Below are positions 1 to 11,312 of a stretch of DNA of 64,000 nucleotides, in pieces (position 1 is the first letter of the stretch; every line of letters begins with the position of its first letter). Below the pieces are notes generated by a model that saw only the letters and a program-made list of their open reading frames with translations, searched no databases and was not told where the DNA came from. A program made the translations under genes and the position numbers. Source of the stretch: Isoetes taiwanensis (Eukaryota; Streptophyta; Lycopodiopsida; Isoetales; Isoetaceae); the NCBI GenBank assembly GCA_021234155.1, contig JAJEKV010000205.1, forward strand, positions 1,285,501-1,349,500, read 5' to 3'.

Positions 1-45
1 TCCCCTCAAATTGCATGAACAAACAAGCAACGTAACACCCAAAAC

Positions 46-1076
46 ATGAAACTAATGATCAGAATTCACTCTAATGTGCATGCAGCAAGAGTACCTAGAA
101 ATCTTGATGAACAGAGACAACGCGAGCAGGAGCGTACCCCACCAAGGCACTTCCAGCCAAGAAACCTGCGCCCAGAGTTTGAGGCAGTAACACCAGAGGA
201 AGAGCTATCCCAGATCAGATCCGACATCCATGACATAAGGGCATTGCTAGCGGGGCAGGAGGGCAAGATCAGAATGTACCCTTGCCTGAAACACCAGCTG
301 GCCGGATAGTACACCAAAGGAAGAGAAACCGAAGGAGAAGATCTCCTAGTTCGGGATCTTCAGACTCTAGCTCAGACACAGACTCTGGATCAGAGGAACA
401 GGAGGAAGAGAGACGAGAACGCCGGGAGAATCCAAACCGTGACAGGGATAGATCACAATCTGATTACCAGAAGAAGGTTGACTCCGCGCTTAGCAATGTG
501 TGGAAAGCCAGAAAGCTAGAGCAGTTCTCAGGAGACAACAGATCCAGAATGGAAGCGGAGGCTTGGCTCGATGAGATGAGCGAGTATGGCAACGCTTATG
601 GCATGAAGGATAAGGACAAAGGCAGGGTAGCAACAGCAAACCTCAAGGGGGCAGCCAGAATATGGTGGAAGGGATATGCTAAAGCACATGGGTTGAGCAG
701 GGACAGTTGCAAGTTCAAGAAGTTTGCCAAGGCGTTCAAACACCATTACGTGCCAAGAGAACATAAGTGCAACATGATGCAGCAATTCTACAGATTGCAG
801 CAAGGCAACAAATCAGTCCAGAAGTACACCGAGGAATTCATGAGACTAAGGCTTTATGTGCCAAAGTTGAGTGAAAGGCACGCGGTGGAAGGCTATATTG
901 AAGGGTTGAATGAGGAGATCCGCAAGGTTGTAAGGGCTATAAACCCAAAGACCGTATCAGAGGCAGAATCAAAGGCCGTAAGTTTGCAAGGAACAGGACC
1001 GCAAGAGCATAGCAGTATTTCCAAGACAAAGGAAAGGGCACAGGAAGCTATAGCCCAAGGCCGGCAAGCCCAGTAG
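46..1076 (+). pseudogene. gag: retrotransposon gag polyprotein, frameshifted (copy 1)
   Basis: Gag would form the virus-like particle that packages the element RNA. The reading begins in one frame (46-309; TPPRHFQPRN, TPEEELSQIRSDIHDIR) and continues in another (282-1076). The second part has an Arg/Ser/acidic low-complexity stretch and then the retrotransposon-gag domain, with landmarks EAWLDEM, ARIWWKGYAKAHG and QQGNKSVQKYTEEFMRLRLY. The same blocks occur at 58,883-60,246 in copy 2, where a 15-20 codon segment missing here is still present, so the frame change reflects an internal deletion. A further frame change near 1030-1080 separates gag from its zinc knuckle. Confidence 0.85.
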
Positions 1077-1081
1077 CCAGC

Positions 1082-2470
1082 AGACCGCAATACAACCCCA
1101 ATTATGGGAAGCAAGGCAATGCAAGTGGTGGCAAGCAGGAAAAGAAACAGGTGAGCTTCAAGGAGCAAGGAGGCGGGTCTAACTACTCCAAAGCGGTGAG
1201 GCAATTTCTGCAGTCCATCCCCAAGGAGAAAAAGAAGGAGTGTATAGAAAAGGAGCTATGCTTCCGATGCTTCCAGCCAGGGCATAGGGGCAACAATTGC
1301 CCCTTGGTGATGAATGCGGCATTGGTAGAACTGGGATGGGAGATACCATCGGATGCGGACGACGACGAAGCACGAGATTACATCCATGGTGAGTGTCACA
1401 TTTTTGCAGCTATTGATATAGGAAATGCAGAAAGTCAGTACAAGGTAATTTCAACAACTGGGAAAGCCAAAGAGAAATCCTTCATAGTGCTGATAGACTC
1501 GGGCAGCAGTCACAACTTTGCGTCACCTAAGATGGTAAGCACGTTGAAGTCCCAGCCCAGGCCAGTTGTGTTAGCTAATGGGGTAGTCAGGCATACAGCG
1601 GGGAAGAGAATAAACTTCAATATAGACTTGCCAGGCATTAACGTGGCATTGGGAGCAGAAGTCATGAATATAGGCAAGTATGACCTGATTATTGGAATGG
1701 AATACCTTGGGCCAGCAGGAGCACTCATCGACTGTGGGAAACGCAAGGTGACCTTAACAACTCTAGAGGGCAAGGTCATCGAGATTACAGGTAAAGAAGT
1801 AACCCCAATCATGCAATGCATGAGTAGTGAAAAGTTGCTTAAGTGCATAAGGAAGCAGCAAGTGGCCTATCTCCTTAAGCTTGAGCTTGAAGATCAAGAG
1901 CCGGAGGAAGGCAAAGAGGCCAAAGAGTTGAATAAGCTCCCCAAGCCTATAGCAAAGTTGATCAAGGAATTTCATGACTTGTTTCCTGATGAGATCAAGC
2001 AGCTTCCGCCGTATAGAGGAGTCGAGTGTGAAATAGCACTTGAGTCAGGGACGAAGCCAACAAGCAAGGCACCTTATAGAATGTCAACTGAAGAGTTGAC
2101 GGAGCTAAAGAAGCAGTTGCAAGAGCTGCTAGACCTAGGATTCATAAGACCTAGTGTCTCTCCTTTCGGAGCGCCTATTCTTTTTGTGAAGAAGAAGGAT
2201 GGGAGCCTTAGGATGTGCATCGACTACCGCCAGTTGAACAAGCACACCATTAAGAATAAGTATGCCTTGCCTAGGTCAGATGACCTAATGGATCAATTGC
2301 AGGGAGCGAAAATCTTCTCCAAAATAGATCTCAGATCAGGGTATCATCAGATCAGGATCAAGGAGAAAGACATCCACAAGATGGCGTTCAGAACAAGATA
2401 TGGGCACAGTCATGCCGTGAGTTCACAGTCATGCCTTTTGGATTGTCTAATGCGCCAGCAACATTTATGA
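1082..2470 (+). pseudogene. pol: pol part 1: CCHC knuckle, aspartic protease, N-terminal reverse transcriptase (copy 1)
   Basis: A single open frame (1151-2470) starts in the nucleocapsid tail. [14 protein letters not shown] (about 1259-1300) is a perfect CX2CX4HX4C knuckle. The pepsin-like protease has its active site at [12 protein letters not shown] (about 1490-1525) and an IIGMEYLG block near 1690. RT follows with [20 protein letters not shown] and [17 protein letters not shown], then [12 protein letters not shown] near 2330. The frame is lost at about 2400, just before [12 protein letters not shown], which is read in the next frame from 2431. The break comes before the catalytic Asp pair, so functional RT would need a frame correction. 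Confidence 0.9.
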
Positions 2471-3678
2471 GATTGATGAACGACGTCTTCCGTGAGTTTC
2501 TAGACTCCTTCATCATAGTCTTCTTCGACGATATCTTGGTGTACAGCAAATCTATGGAAGAACATGCCCAGCATTTGAGAAAGGTGCTTGAAAAGCTAAG
2601 AAGGCATCAACTCTTTGCGAAGTTATCAAAGTGCCACTTCGCGACGGAAAGAGTGGAGTATTTAGGGCATGTGATCACAGCAGAAGGCATTTCCACAGAT
2701 CCTGCGAAGATCGAAGCTGTGATTGATTGGCCGGCACCGAAGAATAAGCATGAAGTCAGAAGCTTTCTGGGCCTAGCAGGCTATTATAGAAGATTTGTGA
2801 AGAATTTTGCCAAGGTAGCAGCGCCATTAACTGATCTCACAAAAGGTGGGAAGATAAAAGATTGGGCAACCCATTGGCAAAACAAGGCCCAGAAAGCATT
2901 TGATACATTGAAGGAGGCATTGACGACAGCGCCAGTATTGGTCTTGCCAGATCCGACCAAAGATAAGCTTGTAGCGACAGACGCTAGCAGGATAGCAACA
3001 GGTGCAGTCCTCATGCAGGAGGAAAGAGTAGTAGCCTATGATTCCAAGAAGTTGAACGACGCTGAACAGCGCTACCCAACGCATGATCAGGAGCTCCTGG
3101 CTATAGTAAGAGCTTTAAGAATTTGGAGGCATTATCTATTGGGAAGAAGATTCCAGCTAGATACGGATCATCAAAGCCTTCAATACATATTTACACAACC
3201 ACTCCTCAATTTGAGGCAAAGGAGATGGATGGAATTCCTAGAAGAATATGACTTTGAGATAAGTTATAAGCCAGGGAAGCTCAATGTGGTTGCGGACGCC
3301 CTTTCTAGGAAGCCTTTGGCAACAAGAATTCATTGTGATGCCATATCAACACTCGTTAGCGAGTTTGGCAAGAAGACCGAAGAAACATTGCCAACGCTTT
3401 GCAAGGAGGCCAGAACCGACAAGGAAAGGGAGATGTTCAGGCACTACAAGAAGGAGGGAAACTTGCTATACCATAAAAACAAATTGTGTGTACCAAAATC
3501 TTCACAAGTTAGGAAGTTAATCTTGAATGATACACACAATAGTCCCATAGCAGGGCATGCAGGGTTCATGAAGACGTACTTCAAAATTAGAAGCAGTTAC
3601 TACTGGCCCGGCATGAAGAAGGAAATAGCAAGGTATATTCGAGAGTGCCAGATATGCCAGCAAACAAAGGCGGAATAG
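2431..3678 (+). pseudogene. pol: pol part 2: RT palm, RNase H, integrase HHCC finger (copy 1)
   Basis: Open frame of 415 codons. It opens with [18 protein letters not shown] and the RT catalytic block [15 protein letters not shown], so both Asp residues are present. The RT connection [20 protein letters not shown] follows. RNase H begins with [18 protein letters not shown] and continues to [15 protein letters not shown]. The integrase zinc finger is seen as H(x)H ... [20 protein letters not shown] (HHCC). A TAG at 3676 ends the frame right after CQQTKAE, and the integrase core resumes at 3697 in a different frame. Confidence 0.92.
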
Positions 3679-3696
3679 CTACGAATTCCAGGTGCT

Positions 3697-4844
3697 TTGG
3701 AACCATTGCCCGTGCCAAACGCTAAGTGGGAGGTAATAAGTATGGACTTTATTACAGGACTCCCAAGAACAGTAAGGGGCAAGGACGCCTTGATGGTGGT
3801 AGTAGATAAGTTGTCAAAGATGGCACACTTTGTGCCGTGCAGGACAACAGATACGGCTCTAGATACGACCAATCTATTTGTTAAGGAAATTTTCAGACTC
3901 CATGGTATGCCAAGGGAGATAATTTCGATAGGGACTCAAGTTCATGAGTGCCTTTTGGCAGGACCTATTCACCACCATCGGACGAAGCTCTCAATGAGCC
4001 GGCGGCATATCATCCCCAAAGCAGATGGTCGGGCGGAGAGGACAAGCAGGATCATCAAAGATATGTTAAGAAGTTATGTATGGAACAAGCAATCTAAGTG
4101 GGATGATTTCATCCACTTAGTAGAGTTCGGTGCATACAACAAACACCAAGCGAGGAGAGTCGCCGAGATGAGTCCTTTTATGGTCAATTACGGTATCGAT
4201 TGTCTTACCCCGGATACTTGGCACAATCTCGTGTCCAAGGTAGAAGTCTCAGCCAGATGCTTTGAGGAGATGCAAGATTTGGTGGAGGAGGTGAGAGGAT
4301 ATCTCCTAGCAGCAAGAAGCAGGCAGAAAAGCATAGCCGATAAGCATAGGACAGTAAGAGAATTTAAGTTGGGAGACAAAGTATGGTTGAAGATAAAGGT
4401 GAAGCAGGCCAAGCTCCGCATTGGCAATTGCAAGAAGCTTGCTCCAAGATGGGCTGGTCCTTTCGAGATAATCAAAAGAGTAGGTACCCAATCCTACAAA
4501 TTGGAACTCCCAGCTCATTTAAAAATCCATAACGTTTTCCACGTAAGTCTCCTAAAGAGGCACAGCCCTAATCCGGAGGAAGTATTGGAGACTAATGAGT
4601 TATTGGAAATGACGGACGAGTACCTTGAAATCGTCCCGGAAGTCCTCCTTAACAGATCTTATAAGAAGACAAGAAGGTCAAAATTTCTCCAATAACTTGT
4701 AAAGTGGAAGCTACGTGGGTACTTGAAACAGATCTTCAGAAACAGTACCCCGAGTTCATGGAGCAATACAAAGATCAGCTCGTCACCGAAGTAATCGACA
4801 TCGACACCCAAGAAATCGGCTCAGGCATGTCGATTTGTGTCTAG
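3697..4844 (+). pseudogene. pol: integrase core and remnant chromodomain (copy 1)
   Basis: The core starts with [12 protein letters not shown], giving the first catalytic Asp. The second block, normally SDRDPKF as in copy 2, is scrambled here by a pair of compensating indels (about 3925-3990). The Glu block survives as KADGRAERTSRI. The C-terminal domain GDKVWLKIKVKQAKL and the HLKIHNVFHVSLLKRH block are well kept. The chromodomain begins (KKTRRSKFLQ), then a TAA at 4693 replaces a Tyr codon, and about 20 nt are missing just downstream compared with copy 2. The integrase of this copy is therefore dead. Confidence 0.88.
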
Positions 4845-5683
4845 ATTAATTGTGTTAAGATTAATCTACGCATGCAGCCTATGCTAGGTAGGGGTTGCAT
4901 GCATTGTTACCGATGATGAGACCACTACGGTGATCTCTAGGACGTGGTGTAATGTCATTGTAGGCATGACCGCGGTTCCGCTTGGATGAGTGGAAGGTAG
5001 ATTAGAAGGTCTACTTCTGTCCCACGGAAGTAGACCGCTTCGAGAGATAAGAGGTCATGCAGGAATGCATCATAGGAAAAGCACCTCTAGCCAACGCCTG
5101 CGGGGAGGGTCCTTCACGCCCCATATACGGGAAGGACCTATCTCCCACGTGGTGCAACTACAGGTGTAGGCATGAGTGGCATATAGGCATGATAGGGCGC
5201 TGTCTCCACGGCCATGATGGAAGAAACATAATCTTCCTATGCCGGGAGATATGCCTTGCATCCATATAATTGTATTTAATGGGTGGTTCCCTTACAACCA
5301 ACCCTCATAATAATTAAACACGTACTGACGTAGTGTTGAACCTGCAGGCCAATAGAGGATTTGAGCGGCAAGAGGATGGCACTACGAGGACTCGCAACAC
5401 ATAATTTTGCTATAATGTGTTGTGAGGAGGCGACAAGGAGCTTTAATTAGAAAGTTTTGAACTATAATTGATGATAATGTCGTAAAATTTTGTGAATAAT
5501 AGATGTTGAAGCAGAGGACGTAAGAGCCTCTCACAATAATATGATCTTATTATAATTGAAATATAACCTTGACGTAATAATATCGTGTATCTCTCCATAT
5601 TATATGTGATTGCAGGAGACGCAGGTTCCAAAGGTGGGGAGACGCGTGATGCTGAGGACAGCATCAAGTCAAGGTGGGGAGAA
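4845..5683 (+). other. 3' untranslated region and polypurine tract of chromovirus copy 1
   Basis: No credible coding sequence. The first 250 bases are closely matched by 63,705-64,000 in copy 2, which shows they belong to the element. The purine-rich run AAGGTGGGGAGAA (5671-5683) lies directly against the start of the LTR and is the likely plus-strand primer (PPT). Confidence 0.8.
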
Positions 5684-7277
5684 TGTGACGTTCCAGCATA
5701 ATATACGCTCCTAATACGTATATTATACTGCCACGTCACACGTACATATCATAGATGACATGTACTTGAGAGTCGAAGAACGTTGCACCTAGGGACCAAG
5801 AGGCACCTAGGGGGGGCAACCTCGAATGTTGTGCATGTTAATAAAACATCCACAACAAAACCCCCCTTGAACCCCATTTTCTAAACGGCATGAACCCATT
5901 TGGCCAAATGGTTAACCTAACCTAAAAAGGGTCTATATAAGGGCTAAAACCCTAAATCCTAACTCTCTTTTCAATTTCGCATTTAGGGTTTTCTAGAGCT
6001 TCTTTCCCATCTTCGCATTTAGGGTTCTCTTGGGCCATTTCGGCCAAGGCGAGGACTCAATCGCATTCTTTGAGCTCAGAAGCGGATTTGCCTAACAGTT
6101 CTGGATTCACGACCATCTCCGGTGAGATCAAGATCATGGGCGCCAGAGGATGCGGCGGGTCAAGGAAGCGGTATCTAGTAGTTACATTTGTGCAAATCCG
6201 TCTTTGGGCATGGCAATAGGCGAATTGGTGTGTTAGATCAACTCTAGAAGCCTTATAGATCCAGGGTCATAAGCCTAACTAAGGAATCTAACTTCTGTTG
6301 TGTAGATAGATTGATTTGATGATATTCTCTATTTCGGTTTCATGATGTTGGATGTATTTCGTGCTGACTTCCATGTCTTGGGAAGGGGGTAGAGACTTAA
6401 AGGCGTGTAGCATATGATCCTAGTTAGCACCGGTAGTTCCCAATTACATGCGGCCCATTAATGCGGGAGCCCTTTGGTTGTGGGTGGAGGGATCGGCCGG
6501 TGACAAGGAAGAACATGTCCCTCACACAGGTGACCCCCTCGGTGTGTAAGGCCTAAGGGGGTCTTTGCGGGCTAGGCTTAATGGCTTGTCACGCGTGTGG
6601 GCAAGGCATGAGCTCGACACTCGTGGGGTGATCGTCACCTTCGGTGAGTTGAAGTCGAATAAAGGCGGTGGCTCTCTAGCCGCTGTGAAGGGCATGGTTA
6701 TACGGAGGGAGGAGGCTTCCCTCGCCGCCTCATCGGGGCTGGGGAGATGCAACCCGGTAATAGTAGCCCCTCGGCTATTCATTCCCAAGGGCTACGGTTA
6801 GGTCCCAAAGCTCTTAGCCTACTACGCAAAGTGTGTGTGGGAGGGGATGATGGTGTGGACTACCCTAAGCCATGTTCTATGCCAGCCAAATCCATTGCCA
6901 TGAACTCTGTCTGCAATGACCTCTGGAGGCCCAAGCCGTCAGTCATCCCCCTTGAGTCTGAGCCTTGGGTAGGATTCCCCCTTTCCGTTATTGTTTATGT
7001 TGATGTGTTATCTCTTGTGATGTTGACGATATGTTCACCCTACGAGGTGGTTGTGTTTATGTATACTGTTAGTTTGTGCTCATGTTTGTTTATTCGCGCT
7101 TCCGCAGATAGGTCGACCCGATGGGAGACGGGTGAATGACACATCCACTCTTCCCTTGCTGGCCCATTCCACTGGGAGTGGAGTCAGGTGGATGGCCCCT
7201 GTCAGTGCAGCTGCCAGGGGGAAGGCTCCTCCTTCAGATATGATGAGTGCATCGTATAGGGAGTAGGGGGCGTCACA
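5684..7277 (+). repeat. 3' LTR of chromovirus copy 1 (about 1.59 kb)
   Basis: The left end TGTGACG directly follows the polypurine tract and the right end is CGTCACA (7271-7277), a perfect 7-bp terminal inverted repeat with TG..CA ends. A TATA box sits about 250 bp in. Long blocks match the LTR at 52,908-54,583, including the segment with CGCTTCCGCAGA near the right end. Bases after 7277 (ATGGC) may be the target duplication, but its partner is outside the window. Confidence 0.88.
5934..5941 (+). promoter_or_regulatory. TATA box in LTR (copy 1)
   Basis: TATATAAG lies in the U3 part of the LTR, about 250 bp from its left end, followed by AGGGTTT-rich leader sequence. It is the likely RNA polymerase II promoter for the element RNA. 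The position matches TATTTAG near 53,302 in the other LTR. Confidence 0.65.
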
Positions 7278-7384
7278 ATGGCACGGGTCTAGAAGGATAG
7301 GGGGAGCAAAGGGGTTGAGGACGGGCAAAGGGGAAAGGGGCTAATGGACTCCTAGATATCTAGCAAGTAAAAACAATGAAAGCA

Positions 7385-7560
7385 AAGCATAAATGATGCC
7401 CATCTTTAGTGGTTGGCATGGGGGATTCAACCCTGTATGTGGGAGGTTCAATTCTCGCTACGAAGGCTGCAAATTTTGGCTGAGCTTATGGCTTTTGGGT
7501 TCTCAAATTGGGCGATGGCACATGACTTATTAGGACAATAATTGCATACTAAGGCAAGTG
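7385..7560 (+). repeat. possible tRNA-derived SINE head
   Basis: TAGTGGTTGGCATGG (from 7407) resembles an RNA polymerase III A box and GGTTCAATTCTC (7445-7456) a B box. They are about 38 nt apart, as in tRNA-derived SINEs. No clear poly(A) tail or target duplication was found, so the right boundary is a guess and the call is tentative. Confidence 0.35.
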
Positions 7561-7625
7561 CAGAAAAATTTATTATAAGGTAAGGGAATATCACTTATTA
7601 GGACAATAATTGCACACTAAGAGAT

Positions 7626-7722
7626 TAGTTTATATATGCTCTCGCGTTCAAGGTGCTTAATCAAAAAAAATTATTAAATTAAATGGGGCAAAAGATTGAG
7701 TAAGCTTAGGTGTCTTATCTTT
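7626..7722. repeat. dispersed repeat family R1, copy 1
   Basis: About 95 bp containing TTAGTTTATATAT, CTTAATCAAAAAAA and AAGATTGAGTAAGCT, with a close relative in the same orientation at 44,350-44,462. It is unidentified and has no coding potential. Confidence 0.7.
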
Positions 7723-7726
7723 ATAT

Positions 7727-7975
7727 TATATATTAAAAGCTCTTGGCTGATATCATCAATTGTATCTAAGATACTAGAAGTAGGTATTTCAAGCTGATCA
7801 AGTATTAAAATCAACCCAAATTTTGATTTAAAAAAAGACCCACTAAAGTATTCAATCTATAGTATGCTTATTTCAAAATATATTAATATGCTTATATCAA
7901 AATACAAATTGGAAGCTACAGACTTCAACTTATTTCAAATGAAATCATAGAAGCAAGGGACTTAAGAAGACACGG
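7727..7975. repeat. dispersed repeat family R2, copy 1
   Basis: About 250 bp that match 50,636-50,915 at roughly nine bases in ten, same orientation. Shared blocks include TATCATCAATTGTATCTAAG and TTGATTTAAAAAAAGACCCA. Similarity stops shortly before the dirigent relic. The copies could come from a transposable element or an old segmental duplication. Confidence 0.8.
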
Positions 7976-8002
7976 TGATGTAGGATTGACAAATAGGAAT
8001 AT

Positions 8003-8511
8003 CTAGAGATGCAAGGTCCAAGGAGGGAAGTAGATGGAAGCATTAATAAAAATAGTAAAGAGGCCATCGGGGATGTCAACTTTGACATGGGTAAAGTTGG
8101 CATAGCCGTGGCGAATCGAAAGAATCACCTTTTGCCACCAACAATGGCGTGCTCCATTTGGTTGTTTTGACACCATTGTCACGCCTTTGAAAAGAAATAG
8201 TGCCCGTTGTATTGCTCGGATTCGGGAGGACAAAGACACCAAGCATAGGTGGCATTAGAGGCATTTGGCTCGGTCACCATAGCTGTGCCTTTTGCCCTCC
8301 CAATCACCTTCGATGTGTTATCAAACGATTCCGTCAACACATCGTTGAACACAAAAACAGTGCCAAACTTGTTCTCCGTCAACTCCCCACCCGGCCCTGC
8401 TACTCTTAACCCTGTAGCATTTGGACCGGCTTCTATTATCTGCATGTACATTGGCACATTCGGATGCCGACTTTCAGGTGTTTTGCATCCCCCCATCGAT
8501 GCATTGATCAC
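8003..8511 (-). pseudogene. dirigent-like protein, frameshifted relic
   Basis: Dirigent proteins are small secreted plant proteins that steer stereoselective coupling of monolignol radicals in lignan and lignin metabolism. The first frame reads NVPMYMQIIEAGPNATG, FGTVFVFNDVLTES and SKVIGRAKGTAMV, which match the conserved beta strands of the family (GPNAT, FGT, D.LT, GRAQG). Downstream, NGTISFQRRDN is read in a second frame and RHGYANFTHVKVDIPDGL (the usual RGYA block) in a third, so at least two frameshifts interrupt it. The N-terminal signal peptide is not visible; the open frame has no ATG at its left limit (GTG at 8511). No introns are evident. This is a pseudogene unless the indels are sequencing errors. 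Confidence 0.75.
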
Positions 8512-9828
8512 ACTCCTTTGCCGGGGAGTACCGAACTATCTTTGCTTGCCTTCATCTTTGCTCTTGAATCATTTGTTCATGAGTTTCACTATTTATACAC
8601 CCTTTTTTGGCCCTTTCTTCTCTGAACTAGTCCATTTGGGAAGCCCTTCGGCCCTTTCTTGCATTCACAACAACTTTGCCCTTTCGTATTGGTTGACTTT
8701 TTCGGAACTGATAAATTTCACCTGAATACTTCACATAGAGAATATATATCCTTTTTCTTTTTTGTTTGAAGACAAAGTTGGTGGAACTTGGACCCCCAGG
8801 CCTCCCACCCGATGGTAGCCAATGGGTTTTGACCCTGGTGGGGGTCACCCCAACCCACAATCCACTTACTTACAGAATTTTATAGACATTTTTGTCTTTG
8901 AAGAACGAGAAGACTATTTAAAAAATAAAGTAAAAAATTATTACATAAGAATACACCCTTTCTTCACCCTTACTTCAACCTTTCGTGTATGAATCAGTCC
9001 TTTCTTCCTTTCTTGCATTCACAACAACTCGCAGGATCTATGCTAATCTTCTTTGTAACACTCCAATTTTATCGACTGTCTCAAAGACTTTTTAGATCAT
9101 GCTCCTCCAAGTCTCCTATTTGTTAGTTCATGGGGCCTTTTAGAATATGCTCCTTCACGTCGTGCCATGCTTACTATTCCTAATTCTATTCCTGGGCTTT
9201 GAAGCATCATTTATCTTGCATTTTATCTTTTATATTTATGCATTACTATATTGCATTTTATCTTTTATATTTAGGCATTACATTACATAGAAGTGATGTG
9301 TTTGAATAAGCCCTAAGGGACGCCTAGCGTCTTCCCAGTGTGAACGTCTCCGGCAAGAATTTTGGAGCGTTCACATGTTGGACATCGCCATCGCCATCGC
9401 CATGCTACACCATCACCGGTTTTTGCTACTCCATCACCGGTTTTTACTTCAAGATTGCTTCAAGATTTTACCTATTGCTGCAATTGCTGCAGGTGAAGAC
9501 AAAAAATGACTGGAAACGGAGGTCAAGACGTCCAAACGCTGAAGCAGCCGGTCGATCAGGAACTGCTGGAGCAGTTTGACGTCCAACGGCTTCGACGTTG
9601 AGCCGCCCGGCAAGAAACATCAACATCAACATGTGAATACTTTTAGTATTACATGTGAAGCGTCCCTAAACTGGACGGCTTAGATTCAATTTCGCTACGT
9701 GGCATCATCATATCCTTTTTTTCGACTTACCTTTCTTTCTTTAGTTTACGGCAGAAGCAGCGAGCTTACATCCAGGATATGGCTTAGAAATCCAGTTTGC
9801 TTGAAGGGGTGCGGTTATTTTTCTCCAG
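8512..9828. other. non-coding stretch without recognised gene
   Basis: AT-rich or pyrimidine-rich sequence. It holds a duplicated block of about 35 bp (TTGCATTTTATCTTTTATAT at about 9213 and 9252) and a repeated CCATCACCGGTTTTT near 9408 and 9430. No convincing exon before 9829. Confidence 0.5.
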
Positions 9829-10024
9829 CTATTCAACGATGAAGCCTGCTATCGCGACAGAGTTCTTTCCCTCTTCTCGGCTATGCAAGTATTCTTATCA
9901 TTTTTCCTTCACCATTCCTTTGCTTTGCTTATCACTGATCTTTTAACCCCTTTACCTTAACAGAGAACGGTATGTCACACCATAATTGCGGAGTCGCTAG
10001 GAGCTGTATTTCTAGGATTTGTCG
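9829..10024 (+). CDS. two candidate exons of an unidentified gene
   Basis: Exon 1 (9829-9888) follows the acceptor TTATTTTTCTCCAG, reads LFNDEACYRDRVLSLFSAMQ and ends at a GT donor. Exon 2 (9964-10024) follows CCTTAACAG, reads RTVCHTIIAESLGAVFLGFV plus one base and ends at GGTACTTC. The phase carries over exactly (60 nt, phase 0), giving 40 uninterrupted codons across a 75-base intron. I do not recognise the family. Upstream sequence in this frame meets a stop, so either an earlier exon lies elsewhere or this is a relic. Confidence 0.4.
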
Positions 10025-10321
10025 GTACTTCTCTTCATCTCTGCCATCCACCCTTTTTGCTTCTGCTATCGATAAGGTTTAAGCTATTCTTAGCAGGCTT
10101 TTTAAACACCACACAGACGCAGAAGGATAGGAGAAAATGCCGATTTGCTTGCAGTATCTGGTTGTTGCTACTGCGCTCCAGATGTATGCTTAAAAGGAGC
10201 TTTGGAAGGAAAACAAGCAAAACAACAATGCAATGAATCAAAGGCCGAAGGCAGAAGCGATTATACTCAGGTTCTTTTGAATATTTTGATTCATGTGTTC
10301 TGAAATAATAAAGATATTGGT

Positions 10322-10508
10322 ATTGGTTGTTTAATAATGCAAATCCATACTTATTGGTTGTTTAATAATGCAAATCCATACTGAAAGGACCTGCTCTCTG
10401 CCAGAAGCTGGCCAGAATAGCAGATAGAAGGCTGTGTAACAATCCATACTGAAAGGACCTGCTCTCTGCTAGAAGCTGGCCAGAATGGCAGATAGAAGGC
10501 TGTGTAGC
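10322..10508. repeat. two nested tandem duplications
   Basis: A 31-bp unit (GGTTGTTTAATAATGCAAAT...) is repeated at 10,322-10,383, followed by a 68-bp unit repeated at 10,373-10,440 and 10,441-10,508 with three or so differences. They look like recent local slippage or unequal exchange. Confidence 0.85.
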
Positions 10509-11197
10509 AAGAAAAACATTCTCAAGCTGGCAAGGATTATGTTACCATAATGGTCTTTAGGTATGTTCACATAAATAAACTCTGGCCAGCATAGCAGCAG
10601 ATACTGGCATTTGATAACTGCTGACATTTGATAATTGGAAGTTAATACCTGTCCTATGTAATTGGACTTCATTTAAAGTATTTATAAACGAACTCTTGCC
10701 ATTGTGCATCATAGGTAAGAGCATTTGTAGTGGAAGTTCAGTCCCAGATTTTCTAATCAACTTAATTACTTGGTTTTCTCATGGGTAATCAAATGTGATT
10801 AGCCGAAACCAAAGAACATGCTGGACTGCAACTGATTATGTGATGTTTGGATTGGGCCTGCAAGAAGCCTCTATACTCATGCCATTAAGTTAACAATTCC
10901 TATAAAATCTTTGTTTTTTCTAAGTCTTTATCCGCTAAGTGAATGGCTCATTCCCCCCACCAAAATGAAGATCCTTGAGTGTGTAAATTATGTTGCTTTT
11001 CAGAATGTTTCTTGATTGACATAGGATTATGTTAGCATAGATTACTAGTTATGGTGCTTAGTGTTGCTGAGCATAAGCTGTGAACCTGTAAATGTGAACC
11101 TGTAAAGGATAAGCCTATGAACATAATTGTTCATGTCTAGATCAACATTGTTTTCAATGTAGAACAAATAAGTTCCGTAGTGTATAGAAGGGAGAGA

Positions 11198-11312
11198 AAA
11201 TTACAATATCAAAACCATGGGATTTATTTAACCTCTTATTAGGACCATCAAGAGGTTGCAAAAATTACAATATCAAAACCTTCGGATTAATTTAACCTCT
11301 TATTAGGACCAT
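11198..11312. repeat. 64-bp tandem duplication
   Basis: AAATTACAATATCAAAACC through CCTCTTATTAGGACCAT occurs at 11,198 and again at 11,262. No gene is recognised from 10,510 to 12,465 apart from this and short AAGCTTCTAYATGTA repeats near 12,003-12,066. Confidence 0.85.

Larger units (their letters stand above)
1..7277 (+). mobile_element. Ty3/gypsy chromovirus, copy 1 (5' LTR lies left of the window)
   Basis: The domains appear in the order gag, CCHC zinc knuckle, aspartic protease, reverse transcriptase, RNase H, HHCC integrase finger, integrase core, remnant C-terminal chromodomain, then a polypurine tract and an LTR. That order, with integrase after RNase H, is Ty3/gypsy, and the chromodomain places it among chromoviruses. 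A second copy of the same family starts at 52,908. Coding capacity is broken by several frameshifts and stops, so this copy is not autonomous. The target-site duplication cannot be checked because the left end is outside the window. Confidence 0.93.

Noticed and set aside
9750-9800. bZIP-like frame (RQKQRAYIQDMA)
   Set aside because: The resemblance is short, has an in-frame stop straight after and no basic region upstream. The splice-supported frame from 9829 explains the area better.
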